From assembly GCF_023715245.1 (NCBI RefSeq), contig NZ_JAMBNV010000001.1, positions 1,922,001 through 1,986,000 on the forward strand: a stretch of DNA of 64,000 nt, read 5' to 3'. The notes below the pieces were generated by a model. The model saw only the letters and a program-made list of their open reading frames with translations, made no database searches and was not told where the DNA came from. The stretch is from Sporosarcina luteola (lineage in GTDB: Bacteria; Bacillota; Bacilli; Bacillales_A; Planococcaceae). Positions 57,335 to 64,000 of the stretch are shown piece by piece; position 1 is the stretch's first letter; every line of letters begins with the position of its first letter. The translations under genes were made by a program, and so were the position numbers.

Positions 57335-58945
57335 TTATAAATAGATGATCTGATGGGTTCCATCCATTTTGATCTGTTGGCGAAGCAAATCTTGAACCAA
57401 ATCTGGGCCATATTGATTCATGAAGAGATAAGGCGTGAATATCCGCTCTTGCAGTGATCCATCCGGCAACAGCTCATTCTCAAGGATGCTATATTTACGG
57501 AGAGCCGTTTGGTGTTGGATCAATAACTCCTCTTCTGCCTTCTTCCTTAGGTAATCCAATTGTTTTTCATGGAATTTCAAATTCTTCTCAAGCAACTGAC
57601 GCATCGATGCACTTGAACCTTCTGTCAGTTCTTCATACTTTCCTTTCAGTTGCATCTCTGTTTCTGCAAGCAGTCTCTCAAACCGTTCATTTTGCAATGA
57701 ATCGATGAACCGCTCCCGAACTTCGAAGACTTTTCCGGCAAGTACATCTTCCATCGTCAATGAAATTGACTCCATTGCCTGTTTCGCGCGCTTGGATACC
57801 AATGTCATTGAAACACGTGGAACAATGATTGGCATCCGGATTCCGAAAAGCTGGAAAGCCTCTTTCAATAAAGCCCAGTAGGCAATTTCACCCGGCCCGC
57901 CAACGAAAGCGAGAACCGGGAAGACTAGGTCTTGCATGACAGGACGTGTTACGACATTGTTGCTCAACAGCCAGGGCTGTTCAACAGCGATCCTCATCAT
58001 TTCCTCACTTGTGAACCGGATGCCTGTACTGTCATTTACAAAATGTCCATCCTTTTTCGATAAAAGGACTCGTCCAGTTTCATGCACATAAAACAGGTGC
58101 GCAGCATCCTCTTCAGCTTCAATCGGCTTACCGAGTCCCAGCTCTGCAAACTGCGCTTCATTCTTAACGACCAATTTAGCGAGCTCATCGGATTCAGAAA
58201 TGAATTGAGCGAAATAGCTTTTTTCGATTTCACGCAATGGTTTATACGCCGAGTCAATGAACAAAAGTCCTTGTTCATGGAAAAGTCCGTTCATCAGTCT
58301 GACGAAAAACCCGGTGAATGTCTCTTCCTTTTCGACCGCGGTCAAAACTTCCTCCATCAAAGTCCTCGTATGCTCCGTTTCACCGAACTGACGAAAAACA
58401 TCTTCCACAAATGCCATCATTTCCTTTTGGGAATAAGTCGCGTCGGATGCCATCAATTTCAGGATGAATTTCTCGGGATACTTATGTTTCATAATCCCAT
58501 AAGAATTTTCCGTATAGACGTGATTAATTTCATTCAGATCATGATCCTCGCCAGCAACCCAAAACACAGGTATGACCGGAACGGAAAGCTCTTTCCTTTT
58601 TTGCTCCGCGAGCAGGATGACCGTAATCGCTTTATGGACGGAGTAGAGAGGCCCTGTCAAAATGCCCGCTTGCTGGCCGCCGACGACAACAACTCCGTTT
58701 TCGGAAAGTTCTTCTAGATATGTTGAAGCTTTCTTTGAAATTCCAAATGGCTCCATGAAGGAACGGATGACAGAAGAAAGTTCTTTCCTAAAGAATGGAC
58801 GGCCGGATAGCTCCTTCAGCCTGTCAGGGTATGAACGGTTTTCATTTCTATAGTCAAAAAAATTATGTATGAATTGTTCGTCATGATTGTAAAACTGCAT
58901 TACCTTGTTTTCATTATCCAATGCCATTGACTTGATTTCCATCAT
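57335..58945 (-). CDS. bshC: bacillithiol biosynthesis cysteine-adding enzyme BshC
   Basis: Adds cysteine to GlcN-malate to finish bacillithiol, the main low-molecular-weight thiol of Bacillales. The 536 residues have a Rossmann-like core with VVGGQQAGILTGPLYSVHK, PVFWVAGEDHDLNEINH and FVGGPGEIAYWA, and a C-terminal coiled coil (about 445-505). It stands next to mraZ as yllA does in B. subtilis. Confidence 0.94.
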   Translation of the reverse strand: MMEIKSMALDNENKVMQFYNHDEQFIHNFFDYRNENRSYPDRLKELSGRPFFRKELSSVIRSFMEPFGISKKASTYLEELSENGVVVVGGQQAGILTGPLYSVHKAITVILLAEQKRKELSVPVIPVFWVAGEDHDLNEINHVYTENSYGIMKHKYPEKFILKLMASDATYSQKEMMAFVEDVFRQFGETEHTRTLMEEVLTAVEKEETFTGFFVRLMNGLFHEQGLLFIDSAYKPLREIEKSYFAQFISESDELAKLVVKNEAQFAELGLGKPIEAEEDAAHLFYVHETGRVLLSKKDGHFVNDSTGIRFTSEEMMRIAVEQPWLLSNNVVTRPVMQDLVFPVLAFVGGPGEIAYWALLKEAFQLFGIRMPIIVPRVSMTLVSKRAKQAMESISLTMEDVLAGKVFEVRERFIDSLQNERFERLLAETEMQLKGKYEELTEGSSASMRQLLEKNLKFHEKQLDYLRKKAEEELLIQHQTALRKYSILENELLPDGSLQERIFTPYLFMNQYGPDLVQDLLRQQIKMDGTHQIIYL

Positions 58946-58973
58946 TGATGCCCCTTTTTACTGGTTTGAACAG

Positions 58974-59002
58974 AGTATATCATTCTCATTCATCGGAATG
59001 AA
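58974..59002 (-). promoter_or_regulatory. bshC promoter
   Basis: Extended -10 TGATATACT (hexamer 58974-58979) with a weak -35 TTCATT (58997-59002) at a 17-base spacing. Confidence 0.5.
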
Positions 59003-59035
59003 AAATATACGCTTGTCACCTGAATGAAATCCCTG

Positions 59036-59428
59036 TCATTTTACATATTCCAGTATGTTAAAGGTAATACCGATTACAAGAAGAATGATATAGGAAAGTG
59101 AGAGCAATAAAAAAAACAATCTCCATGTTTTCTGCATAACACGTCCTATTTTAAACTCTTTCTCCTTCACCCTTTCAACAACAGTAAGGATAATTGCGAT
59201 GAGAATGGCGATCGAAGTAATATAAAAACCCATACCTTTACCAAAAATGGTCATTGATGTGATATATACTGACAAAAATAAAAAAGGGGTTGTAAAATCC
59301 GCAGCTTTCCCAATGACCGCAGCAGGAGCTTTCCCCATCCTCCTCATAAATATCAGGAATACGATTGTAATGACAAATGGAAATACAACAATGATCCCCG
59401 TAAGGATCGACAGGAGAACATTCACCAT
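59036..59428 (-). CDS. DUF3397 family membrane protein
   Basis: Membrane protein of 130 residues and unknown function with four hydrophobic segments (about 4-27, 43-58, 64-82 and 103-124) separated by basic loops (RRMGK, KEKEFK). The ATG at 59428 has AGGAG at a good distance; a TTG two codons earlier is too close. It follows panE by a few bases, so it is probably co-transcribed. I recognise the family from topology and position only. Confidence 0.75.
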   Translation of the reverse strand: MVNVLLSILTGIIVVFPFVITIVFLIFMRRMGKAPAAVIGKAADFTTPFLFLSVYITSMTIFGKGMGFYITSIAILIAIILTVVERVKEKEFKIGRVMQKTWRLFFLLLSLSYIILLVIGITFNILEYVK

Positions 59429-59434
59429 CGCCAA

Positions 59435-60325
59435 TCAACTCCTATCTATCGCAAGCAGTAATTTCTCAAGCGTTGCCAATAGCGGCAAGCGGACGCCGCG
59501 GCGTTCACCCATTTGAAGGACAGATGATACCACTGTCTCTATCTCCATAGAATTCCTGTTCTCACGATCTGTCAACATGGAAGATCTGTTGTTCTCTGTT
59601 CTCCTACATATTCCTTCAACAGCGGTTTTCGGCAAATCATTTTTCATTTCCGGAAATGCAGCCATAAGTTCATCATATAACTGATCAAAAAGTAGTTTGG
59701 CATTAGGATTCCGGACTAATTCACCGTTCCTCACTTGCAAAATCGCTGTCAACGGATTGATCATGCAATTGATCAGCACTTTCCGGAAAATGATATGGTG
59801 GGCATCCTTCGTATATGCCACCGGAAATACAGCTGAGCTAACAGCTTGCATGAAATCAAAACTTGTCTCATCGCCCCGATAAGGAGCAATGTTTATCGTA
59901 CCTACGCCGTTATGGGAAACAGTCCGGTCATCCAATCGGCCTGCGCCATGCTCGACAGTCGCAAAAAACACGTCCGACATTGAAGTTCCACGGATAAACT
60001 CGAAATGACCATATCCATTTTGAACGAACATTACCGGATTCATTATATTTCTATCGAGAATCACCTCAACGACTGGCGCTACCCCTTCATACTTCGTCGA
60101 GATTATCCAAGAGGCATTCTCCGGCAGTTTCCCGACATCTGTTTGTGCATCCACTTCTAATACTGTTTCTGACCGATCACCATTAATGCGACTGATTCCC
60201 TTTTGCCGAATGAGAGTTGCCTGCTCTTCCCTTCTTACAAAAAACACGACCTTCAAACCCGCTTCCGCCAAATAAGAGCCTATTAACAAACCGATAGAAC
60301 CCGCTCCAGCGATCACAACATCCAT
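59435..60325 (-). CDS. panE: 2-dehydropantoate 2-reductase (PanE/ApbA family)
   Basis: NADPH-dependent reductase that makes pantoate for coenzyme A. The 296 residues begin with the nucleotide-binding motif VVIAGAGSIGLLIGSYLA; QNGYGHFE and the C-terminal RKVLINCMINPLTAILQ with the catalytic lysine are as in ketopantoate reductases. B. subtilis has a panE gene next to bshC too. Relatives of this family can use other oxo acids, so the substrate is inferred. Confidence 0.85.
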   Translation of the reverse strand: MDVVIAGAGSIGLLIGSYLAEAGLKVVFFVRREEQATLIRQKGISRINGDRSETVLEVDAQTDVGKLPENASWIISTKYEGVAPVVEVILDRNIMNPVMFVQNGYGHFEFIRGTSMSDVFFATVEHGAGRLDDRTVSHNGVGTINIAPYRGDETSFDFMQAVSSAVFPVAYTKDAHHIIFRKVLINCMINPLTAILQVRNGELVRNPNAKLLFDQLYDELMAAFPEMKNDLPKTAVEGICRRTENNRSSMLTDRENRNSMEIETVVSSVLQMGERRGVRLPLLATLEKLLLAIDRS

Positions 60326-60340
60326 GCAAATCCCCCTTTT

Positions 60341-60372
60341 TAAAAAGGGCGACCTTCGGAAAAGGCGCCCTT
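60341..60372 (-). terminator. terminator after the acyl-CoA carboxylase operon
   Basis: 7-bp stem AAGGGCG / CGCCCTT (60366-60372 and 60345-60351) with a T run on the minus strand. It ends only 20 bases before the panE start codon, and the panE ribosome binding site follows it directly. Confidence 0.7.
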
Positions 60373-60390
60373 ATTCTACCTTATATTCGA

Positions 60391-61941
60391 TTATACAGGA
60401 TACACGGGATGTTTTTTAGGTGGCAACGGAAGTTCTTTTGTCGAATAAAAACGGAATCGGTCGGCAAGCACACTCCGCAAGTCTGAAGGCGCGATGATTT
60501 CATCAATTATCAGCTCGGAAGCCATCTTGTAAATATCGATTTCCTCTTTATATTCTTTATGTTTCGCCTGCACAAAAGCAATTTTCTCTTTCGGATCCTC
60601 AATCGCTTCGATTTTATTCGAATATACCGCATTGACCGCAGCTTCCGGTCCCATCACTGCAATTTGCGCTGTCGGCAACGCAATACAAACATCTGGTTCA
60701 AATGCGGGACCCGCCATTGCATAAAGTCCAGCACCATAAGCTTTCCGGACAACAACGGATATTTTAGGGACCGTAGCCGAGCTCATTGCCATGATCAATT
60801 TAGCACCGTGACGGATAATGCCATCTCGTTCTACTTTGGTACCGATCATGAAGCCGGGGACATCCGCTAAAAACAGAAGCGGAATTGAGAATGCATCGCA
60901 TAAAGTAATGAACTTGGCCGCCTTATCCGCCGAGTCGACGAACAGGACGCCCCCTTTCACTTTCGGTTGGTTTGCAATGATTCCAACAGGTTGACCCTCA
61001 ATACGCGCAAGTCCGGTAATAAGTTCCGGAGCGAATAGTTTCTTAATATCAAAGAAACTGTCCTCATCGATCAACGCATTGATTGCTTCGTACATATCGA
61101 ACGGCGCATTTTGGTTCTCGGGGATGATTTCTTCGAGTGATCTTCCCGTCCTGGCCGCGACTGCATCTATGACGGAAGGTTTCTCGGTGAAATTAGCCGG
61201 GAAAAAGCCTAGATAGCGACGTGCTTCACTGATTGCTTGCTCTTCGCTTTCAACAAGGACATCACCGCATCCACTGACGGAACAATGCATTCTCGCTCCG
61301 CCCATCTCCTCCAACGTCACTTTCTCGCCGATCACTTTTTCCGCCATCCGCGGGGATCCCAAATACATGGAAGCATTCCCCTCCACCATGATGACAATAT
61401 CGCAAAATGCAGGGATGTACGCCCCCCCAGCCGCCGAAGGCCCGAACAATAGACAGATTTGAGGGATGAAGCCTGATAGCCTCACTTGGTTATGGAAGAT
61501 CCTTCCCGCACCCCTACGATTCGGGAACATTTCAAGTTGATCCGTAATACGAGCCCCTGCAGAATCGACAAGATACAACATCGGCACTCTATTCTTTTCG
61601 GCAATCTCTTGGATGCGGATAATCTTCTCAACCGTTCTTGATCCCCATGAGCCGGCTTTCACTGTTGAATCATTCGCCATGACACAAACAGTTTGCCCAT
61701 TCACTTGCCCCATGGCGGTAACGACGCCGTCCGCTGGCAAATCGTCAGCTTCACAGTTTGCGAAGCGGCCATCCTCCATATACTTACCTTCGTCGAAAAG
61801 GAGCTTGAGTCGATCACGCACGAACAGCTTATTCTGCTCCATCAATTTTTCGTGATATTTCGGATGACCTCCCGACAACACCTTCTCAAGTCTTTCATTC
61901 AGTTTTTCATTATAACCCGTCTGCTCTGTCATGTTCGTCAT
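60391..61941 (-). CDS. acyl-CoA carboxylase, carboxyltransferase subunit (PccB/MccB type)
   Basis: Transfers carboxyl from biotin to an acyl-CoA. The 516 residues have two crotonase-fold carboxyltransferase halves: the first with VDSAGARITDQ and GPSAAGGAYIPAFCDI, the second with DVPGFMIGTKVERDGIIRHG and KAYGAGLYAMAG. The ATG at 61941 has GGAGG nine bases upstream; an earlier ATG at 61968 does not. Together with the biotin carrier and carboxylase it forms a complete enzyme. Substrate could be propionyl-, methylcrotonyl- or a similar CoA ester; sequence alone does not decide. It resembles B. subtilis YngE/YqjD. Confidence 0.88.
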   Translation of the reverse strand: MTNMTEQTGYNEKLNERLEKVLSGGHPKYHEKLMEQNKLFVRDRLKLLFDEGKYMEDGRFANCEADDLPADGVVTAMGQVNGQTVCVMANDSTVKAGSWGSRTVEKIIRIQEIAEKNRVPMLYLVDSAGARITDQLEMFPNRRGAGRIFHNQVRLSGFIPQICLLFGPSAAGGAYIPAFCDIVIMVEGNASMYLGSPRMAEKVIGEKVTLEEMGGARMHCSVSGCGDVLVESEEQAISEARRYLGFFPANFTEKPSVIDAVAARTGRSLEEIIPENQNAPFDMYEAINALIDEDSFFDIKKLFAPELITGLARIEGQPVGIIANQPKVKGGVLFVDSADKAAKFITLCDAFSIPLLFLADVPGFMIGTKVERDGIIRHGAKLIMAMSSATVPKISVVVRKAYGAGLYAMAGPAFEPDVCIALPTAQIAVMGPEAAVNAVYSNKIEAIEDPKEKIAFVQAKHKEYKEEIDIYKMASELIIDEIIAPSDLRSVLADRFRFYSTKELPLPPKKHPVYPV

Positions 61942-62002
61942 TGTTCTTCCCCTCCCGATCACATTCACCCTTCAGGCTGCCGATTTGTAGAACCAGCTGT
62001 CC

Positions 62003-62218
62003 TTATTCCCCGATAACCGCAAGTACATCTTCTTCATTCACGAAATCGCCGACTTGGACATTGATCGATGTCACTTTGCCTCCAATTTCTGTTTCTACTG
62101 GAATCTCCATTTTCATCGATTCAAGGACGATGATCACTTGGCCCGCCTGTACTTCATCACCTTCAGCAACGTTCACTGTAAATACTGTACCTGCCATTGC
62201 AGCTTTTACTTGTGTCAT
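62003..62218 (-). CDS. biotin carrier (biotinyl/lipoyl-attachment) protein
   Basis: A 71-residue biotinyl domain. The lysine to be biotinylated is in VLESMKMEIPV, with flanking glycines (PVETEIGGKV) typical of carrier domains. The ATG at 62218 follows GGAGG and overlaps the accC stop. It is a stand-alone small carrier like B. subtilis YngHB, which supports an acyl-CoA carboxylase rather than the standard acetyl-CoA carboxylase. Confidence 0.92.
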   Translation of the reverse strand: MTQVKAAMAGTVFTVNVAEGDEVQAGQVIIVLESMKMEIPVETEIGGKVTSINVQVGDFVNEEDVLAVIGE

Positions 62219-63576
62219 TTTTCCACTTCCTCCTTTTTGGTTTTCAACCATTCCGCTAAAACGTTTGTAGTATAATCGCCATGGTCGAATTCTTTTGATC
62301 CTATGAACTTCTGAAAGAGTGGAATATTTGTTTTAACTCCTTCAATCGTAAAGGAAGTGAAGAATTCTTCCGCTTTGTTTATTGCTTCTTGTCGACCTTC
62401 TGCATGGACGATCACTTTAGCAATCATCGGATCATAGAACGGCGTAACGCTTCCGCCCTCCTCGTAACCTGAATCGATGCGCACATTGGCTGAATCATTC
62501 CAGTCCATTTTGCGGATTATTCCTGGCGAGGGCATGAATGTTGCGGGATCTTCCGCATAAATACGGAATTCAATCGCATGGCCTGAACTTTTGATCTGTT
62601 GCTGATCCTTGACCGGCAATTCATTGCCGCTTGCCACTTCGATCTGCCATTCAACAAGGTCATAGCCGGTCACTTCTTCAGTAACTGGATGTTCCACTTG
62701 TAATCGGGTATTCATTTCAAGAAAATAAAAATCATCGTTTTCGGATAAAATAAATTCCACAGTTCCCGCGTTCCGATAGTTGACGGCTTTCCCTGCAGCA
62801 ACAGCAGCTTCATACAGCCTCTCTGCCACTTCTTCTGACAATGATGGGGAAGGAGATTCTTCGATCACCTTCTGGTTGCGTCTTTGTACGGAACAATTCC
62901 GTTCAAACAGATGGACGATGTTCCCTTTATCATCACCGAATATCTGTACTTCGATATGACGAGCATTCTCGACGAACTTTTCGAGAAAAACAACATCATC
63001 TCCGAAATAGGATTTTGCACGGGTTTTGACGGATTGAAAATGTTGACTGAGCGCTTGCTCACTTTCACAACGCACCATTCCAATACCGCCACCGCCGGCA
63101 CTCGCTTTCAACATGATTGGATAGCCGATCATATTTGCCGCATGTATCGCATCCTCCAAAGAGGCGACCCCTTCGTCGGTTCCCGGAACAACCGGTACAC
63201 TAGCGGCTTTCATCTTCATTCGTGAAGCGATTTTATCACCCATCAATTCAATCGTTTCAGCGTCGGGGCCGATGAATGTCAAGCCTGCATCGCTTACTTT
63301 GCGGGCGAATGCAGCGTTTTCGGACATTAGCCCATAGCCTGGATGAATGGCATCCGCTCCCACCTTCAATGCGATTTCGATAATGTCATCCGCTTTCAAA
63401 TAGGACTGGAGTACAGGACCAGGTCCGATAACATAGGCTTCGTCTGCGTATTTCACAAACGGCATATGTTCATCGGCTTCCGAATGCACAGCTACAGTCT
63501 TGATGCCGAGCCGCTTGCATGTCTTCATGATCCTCAATGCGATTTCCCCACGATTCGCAATAAGTATCTTATTCAT
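62215..63576 (-). CDS. acyl-CoA carboxylase, biotin carboxylase subunit (AccC-like)
   Basis: ATP-grasp enzyme that carboxylates biotin on the carrier protein. The 453 residues start MNKILIANRGEIALRIMKTC, with the glycine-rich ATP loop SAGGGGIGMVRCE, the metal-binding EMNTRLQVEHPVTEEVTG and the C-terminal biotin carboxylase domain. AAGGGGG precedes the ATG. It is first of three genes in the operon, under a promoter overlapped by a cre site, so carbon catabolite repression is likely. Confidence 0.92.
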   Translation of the reverse strand: MNKILIANRGEIALRIMKTCKRLGIKTVAVHSEADEHMPFVKYADEAYVIGPGPVLQSYLKADDIIEIALKVGADAIHPGYGLMSENAAFARKVSDAGLTFIGPDAETIELMGDKIASRMKMKAASVPVVPGTDEGVASLEDAIHAANMIGYPIMLKASAGGGGIGMVRCESEQALSQHFQSVKTRAKSYFGDDVVFLEKFVENARHIEVQIFGDDKGNIVHLFERNCSVQRRNQKVIEESPSPSLSEEVAERLYEAAVAAGKAVNYRNAGTVEFILSENDDFYFLEMNTRLQVEHPVTEEVTGYDLVEWQIEVASGNELPVKDQQQIKSSGHAIEFRIYAEDPATFMPSPGIIRKMDWNDSANVRIDSGYEEGGSVTPFYDPMIAKVIVHAEGRQEAINKAEEFFTSFTIEGVKTNIPLFQKFIGSKEFDHGDYTTNVLAEWLKTKKEEVEK

Positions 63577-63624
63577 ATAGGCATCCCCCTTAGTTGCATT
63601 GTTTTAATTTCTCCCCATTACTAG

Positions 63625-63652
63625 TTTATACGATGAATGAAACCGTTTTCAA
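63625..63652 (-). promoter_or_regulatory. acyl-CoA carboxylase operon promoter
   Basis: -35 TTGAAA (63647-63652), a 16-base spacer and -10 TATAAA (63625-63630), about 50 bases before the accC-like start codon. Confidence 0.7.
63638..63652 (-). promoter_or_regulatory. CcpA-binding cre site
   Basis: TTGAAAACGGTTTCA on the minus strand matches the cre consensus WTGNAARCGNWWWCA at all fixed positions. It covers the -35 box and most of the spacer, so CcpA binding should repress the operon when preferred sugars are present. Confidence 0.8.
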
Positions 63653-63730
63653 CTATTTATCTGAATTCCTATCATTATCTGACCTTAAATGCCCGATATA
63701 TTTGATTCCGGCTTCATTGCACTAGCTAAA

Positions 63731-64000
63731 TCATTTTTTCTTCAGGAAGTTTGCGACGGCTTCGTGATGTGCATCGCTTTCCCATAGTTGAGCGCATTGG
63801 GCGGCTTCTTCGAGCATGCGTTCCTTGATTCCGGATTGATTCCAGTTTGCAATCGCTATCTTCTTATATGCTCTGTGTACGGATGGATGTATATTTTTCA
63901 TATTGTAAATGAAATTGTCTAAACCATCTTGTGGATTTCCATCATAAACTTCCGTTGCCCATCCGATTGTTTGCAACTGTTGTGCTGTATGTACTTTCGC
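63731..64000 (-). CDS. enoyl-CoA hydratase/isomerase family protein (partial, 5' end outside window)
   Basis: The last 89 residues of a crotonase-family protein. The frame continues to the window edge without a start. The visible part is the helical C-terminal domain with AQQLQTIGWATEVYD, the AYKKIAIANWNQ helix and the family's ending CAQLWESDAHHEAVANFLKKK, which is trimerisation and lid region. Position upstream of an acyl-CoA carboxylase operon suggests fatty or branched-chain acyl-CoA breakdown; the exact step is unknown. Confidence 0.8.
   Translation of the reverse strand, partial: AKVHTAQQLQTIGWATEVYDGNPQDGLDNFIYNMKNIHPSVHRAYKKIAIANWNQSGIKERMLEEAAQCAQLWESDAHHEAVANFLKKK

Overview
The window is a stretch of conserved core chromosome from an endospore-forming member of the Bacillales. 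Nearly every gene lies on the minus strand, and the order closely follows the Bacillus subtilis mraZ-to-fabG segment. Sporulation genes are present (spoVM, spoVD, spoVE, spoIIGA, sigE, sigG), but several genes that B. subtilis carries here are missing. Protein character, moderate GC content by eye and a shortened dcw cluster suggest a Planococcaceae relative such as Sporosarcina. That placement is inference. The only clear plus-strand genes are rpmB and rqcH. No phage, insertion sequence, CRISPR array, rRNA or tRNA gene was seen.

Layout in the direction of most transcription (64000 to 1): (1) The 3' end of a crotonase gene, then an acyl-CoA carboxylase operon (biotin carboxylase, biotin carrier, carboxyltransferase) whose promoter carries a perfect match to the CcpA cre consensus. 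(2) A panE-like reductase, a DUF3397 membrane protein and bshC. (3) The division and cell-wall cluster mraZ-rsmH-ftsL-pbpB-spoVD-mraY-murD-spoVE-divIB-ylxW-ylxX-sbp-ftsA-ftsZ, lacking murE, murG and murB. (4) The sporulation sigma genes spoIIGA-sigE-sigG with a probable Spo0A-controlled promoter and a SigF-type promoter. (5) ylmC-ylmE-sepF-ylmG-ylmH-divIVA, then ileS under a T-box, lspA and rluD. (6) The pyrimidine operon pyrR-P-B-C-K-D-F-E with PyrR-type attenuators but no carAB. (7) rqcH on the opposite strand, then gmk-rpoZ-coaBC-priA-def-fmt-rsmB-prpC-prkC-rsgA-rpe-thiN-spoVM. (8) rpmB divergent from yloU-fakA, then sdaAB-sdaAA-recG, and finally the FapR-controlled lipid operon fapR-plsX-fabD-fabG, which runs off the left edge.

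The genes form co-ordinated modules. FapR senses malonyl-CoA and controls phospholipid and fatty acid synthesis. PyrR senses UMP and controls pyrimidine supply. The T-box matches IleRS to tRNA-Ile charging. MraZ, FtsA/FtsZ, SepF and DivIVA build the septum. SpoIIGA, SigE and SigG run the sporulation cascade.

The most unusual material is not a gene. Three intergenic regions (about 8.8, 32.9 and 39.5 kb) carry the same modular element built from hairpins that recur as separate blocks, in different order and orientation, with one compensatory base-pair change. Other points worth a second look are a 49-codon spoVM-like gene with a TTG start and a long basic tail running into a terminator, and several coherent gene absences. 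I found no evidence for an undescribed multi-gene system.
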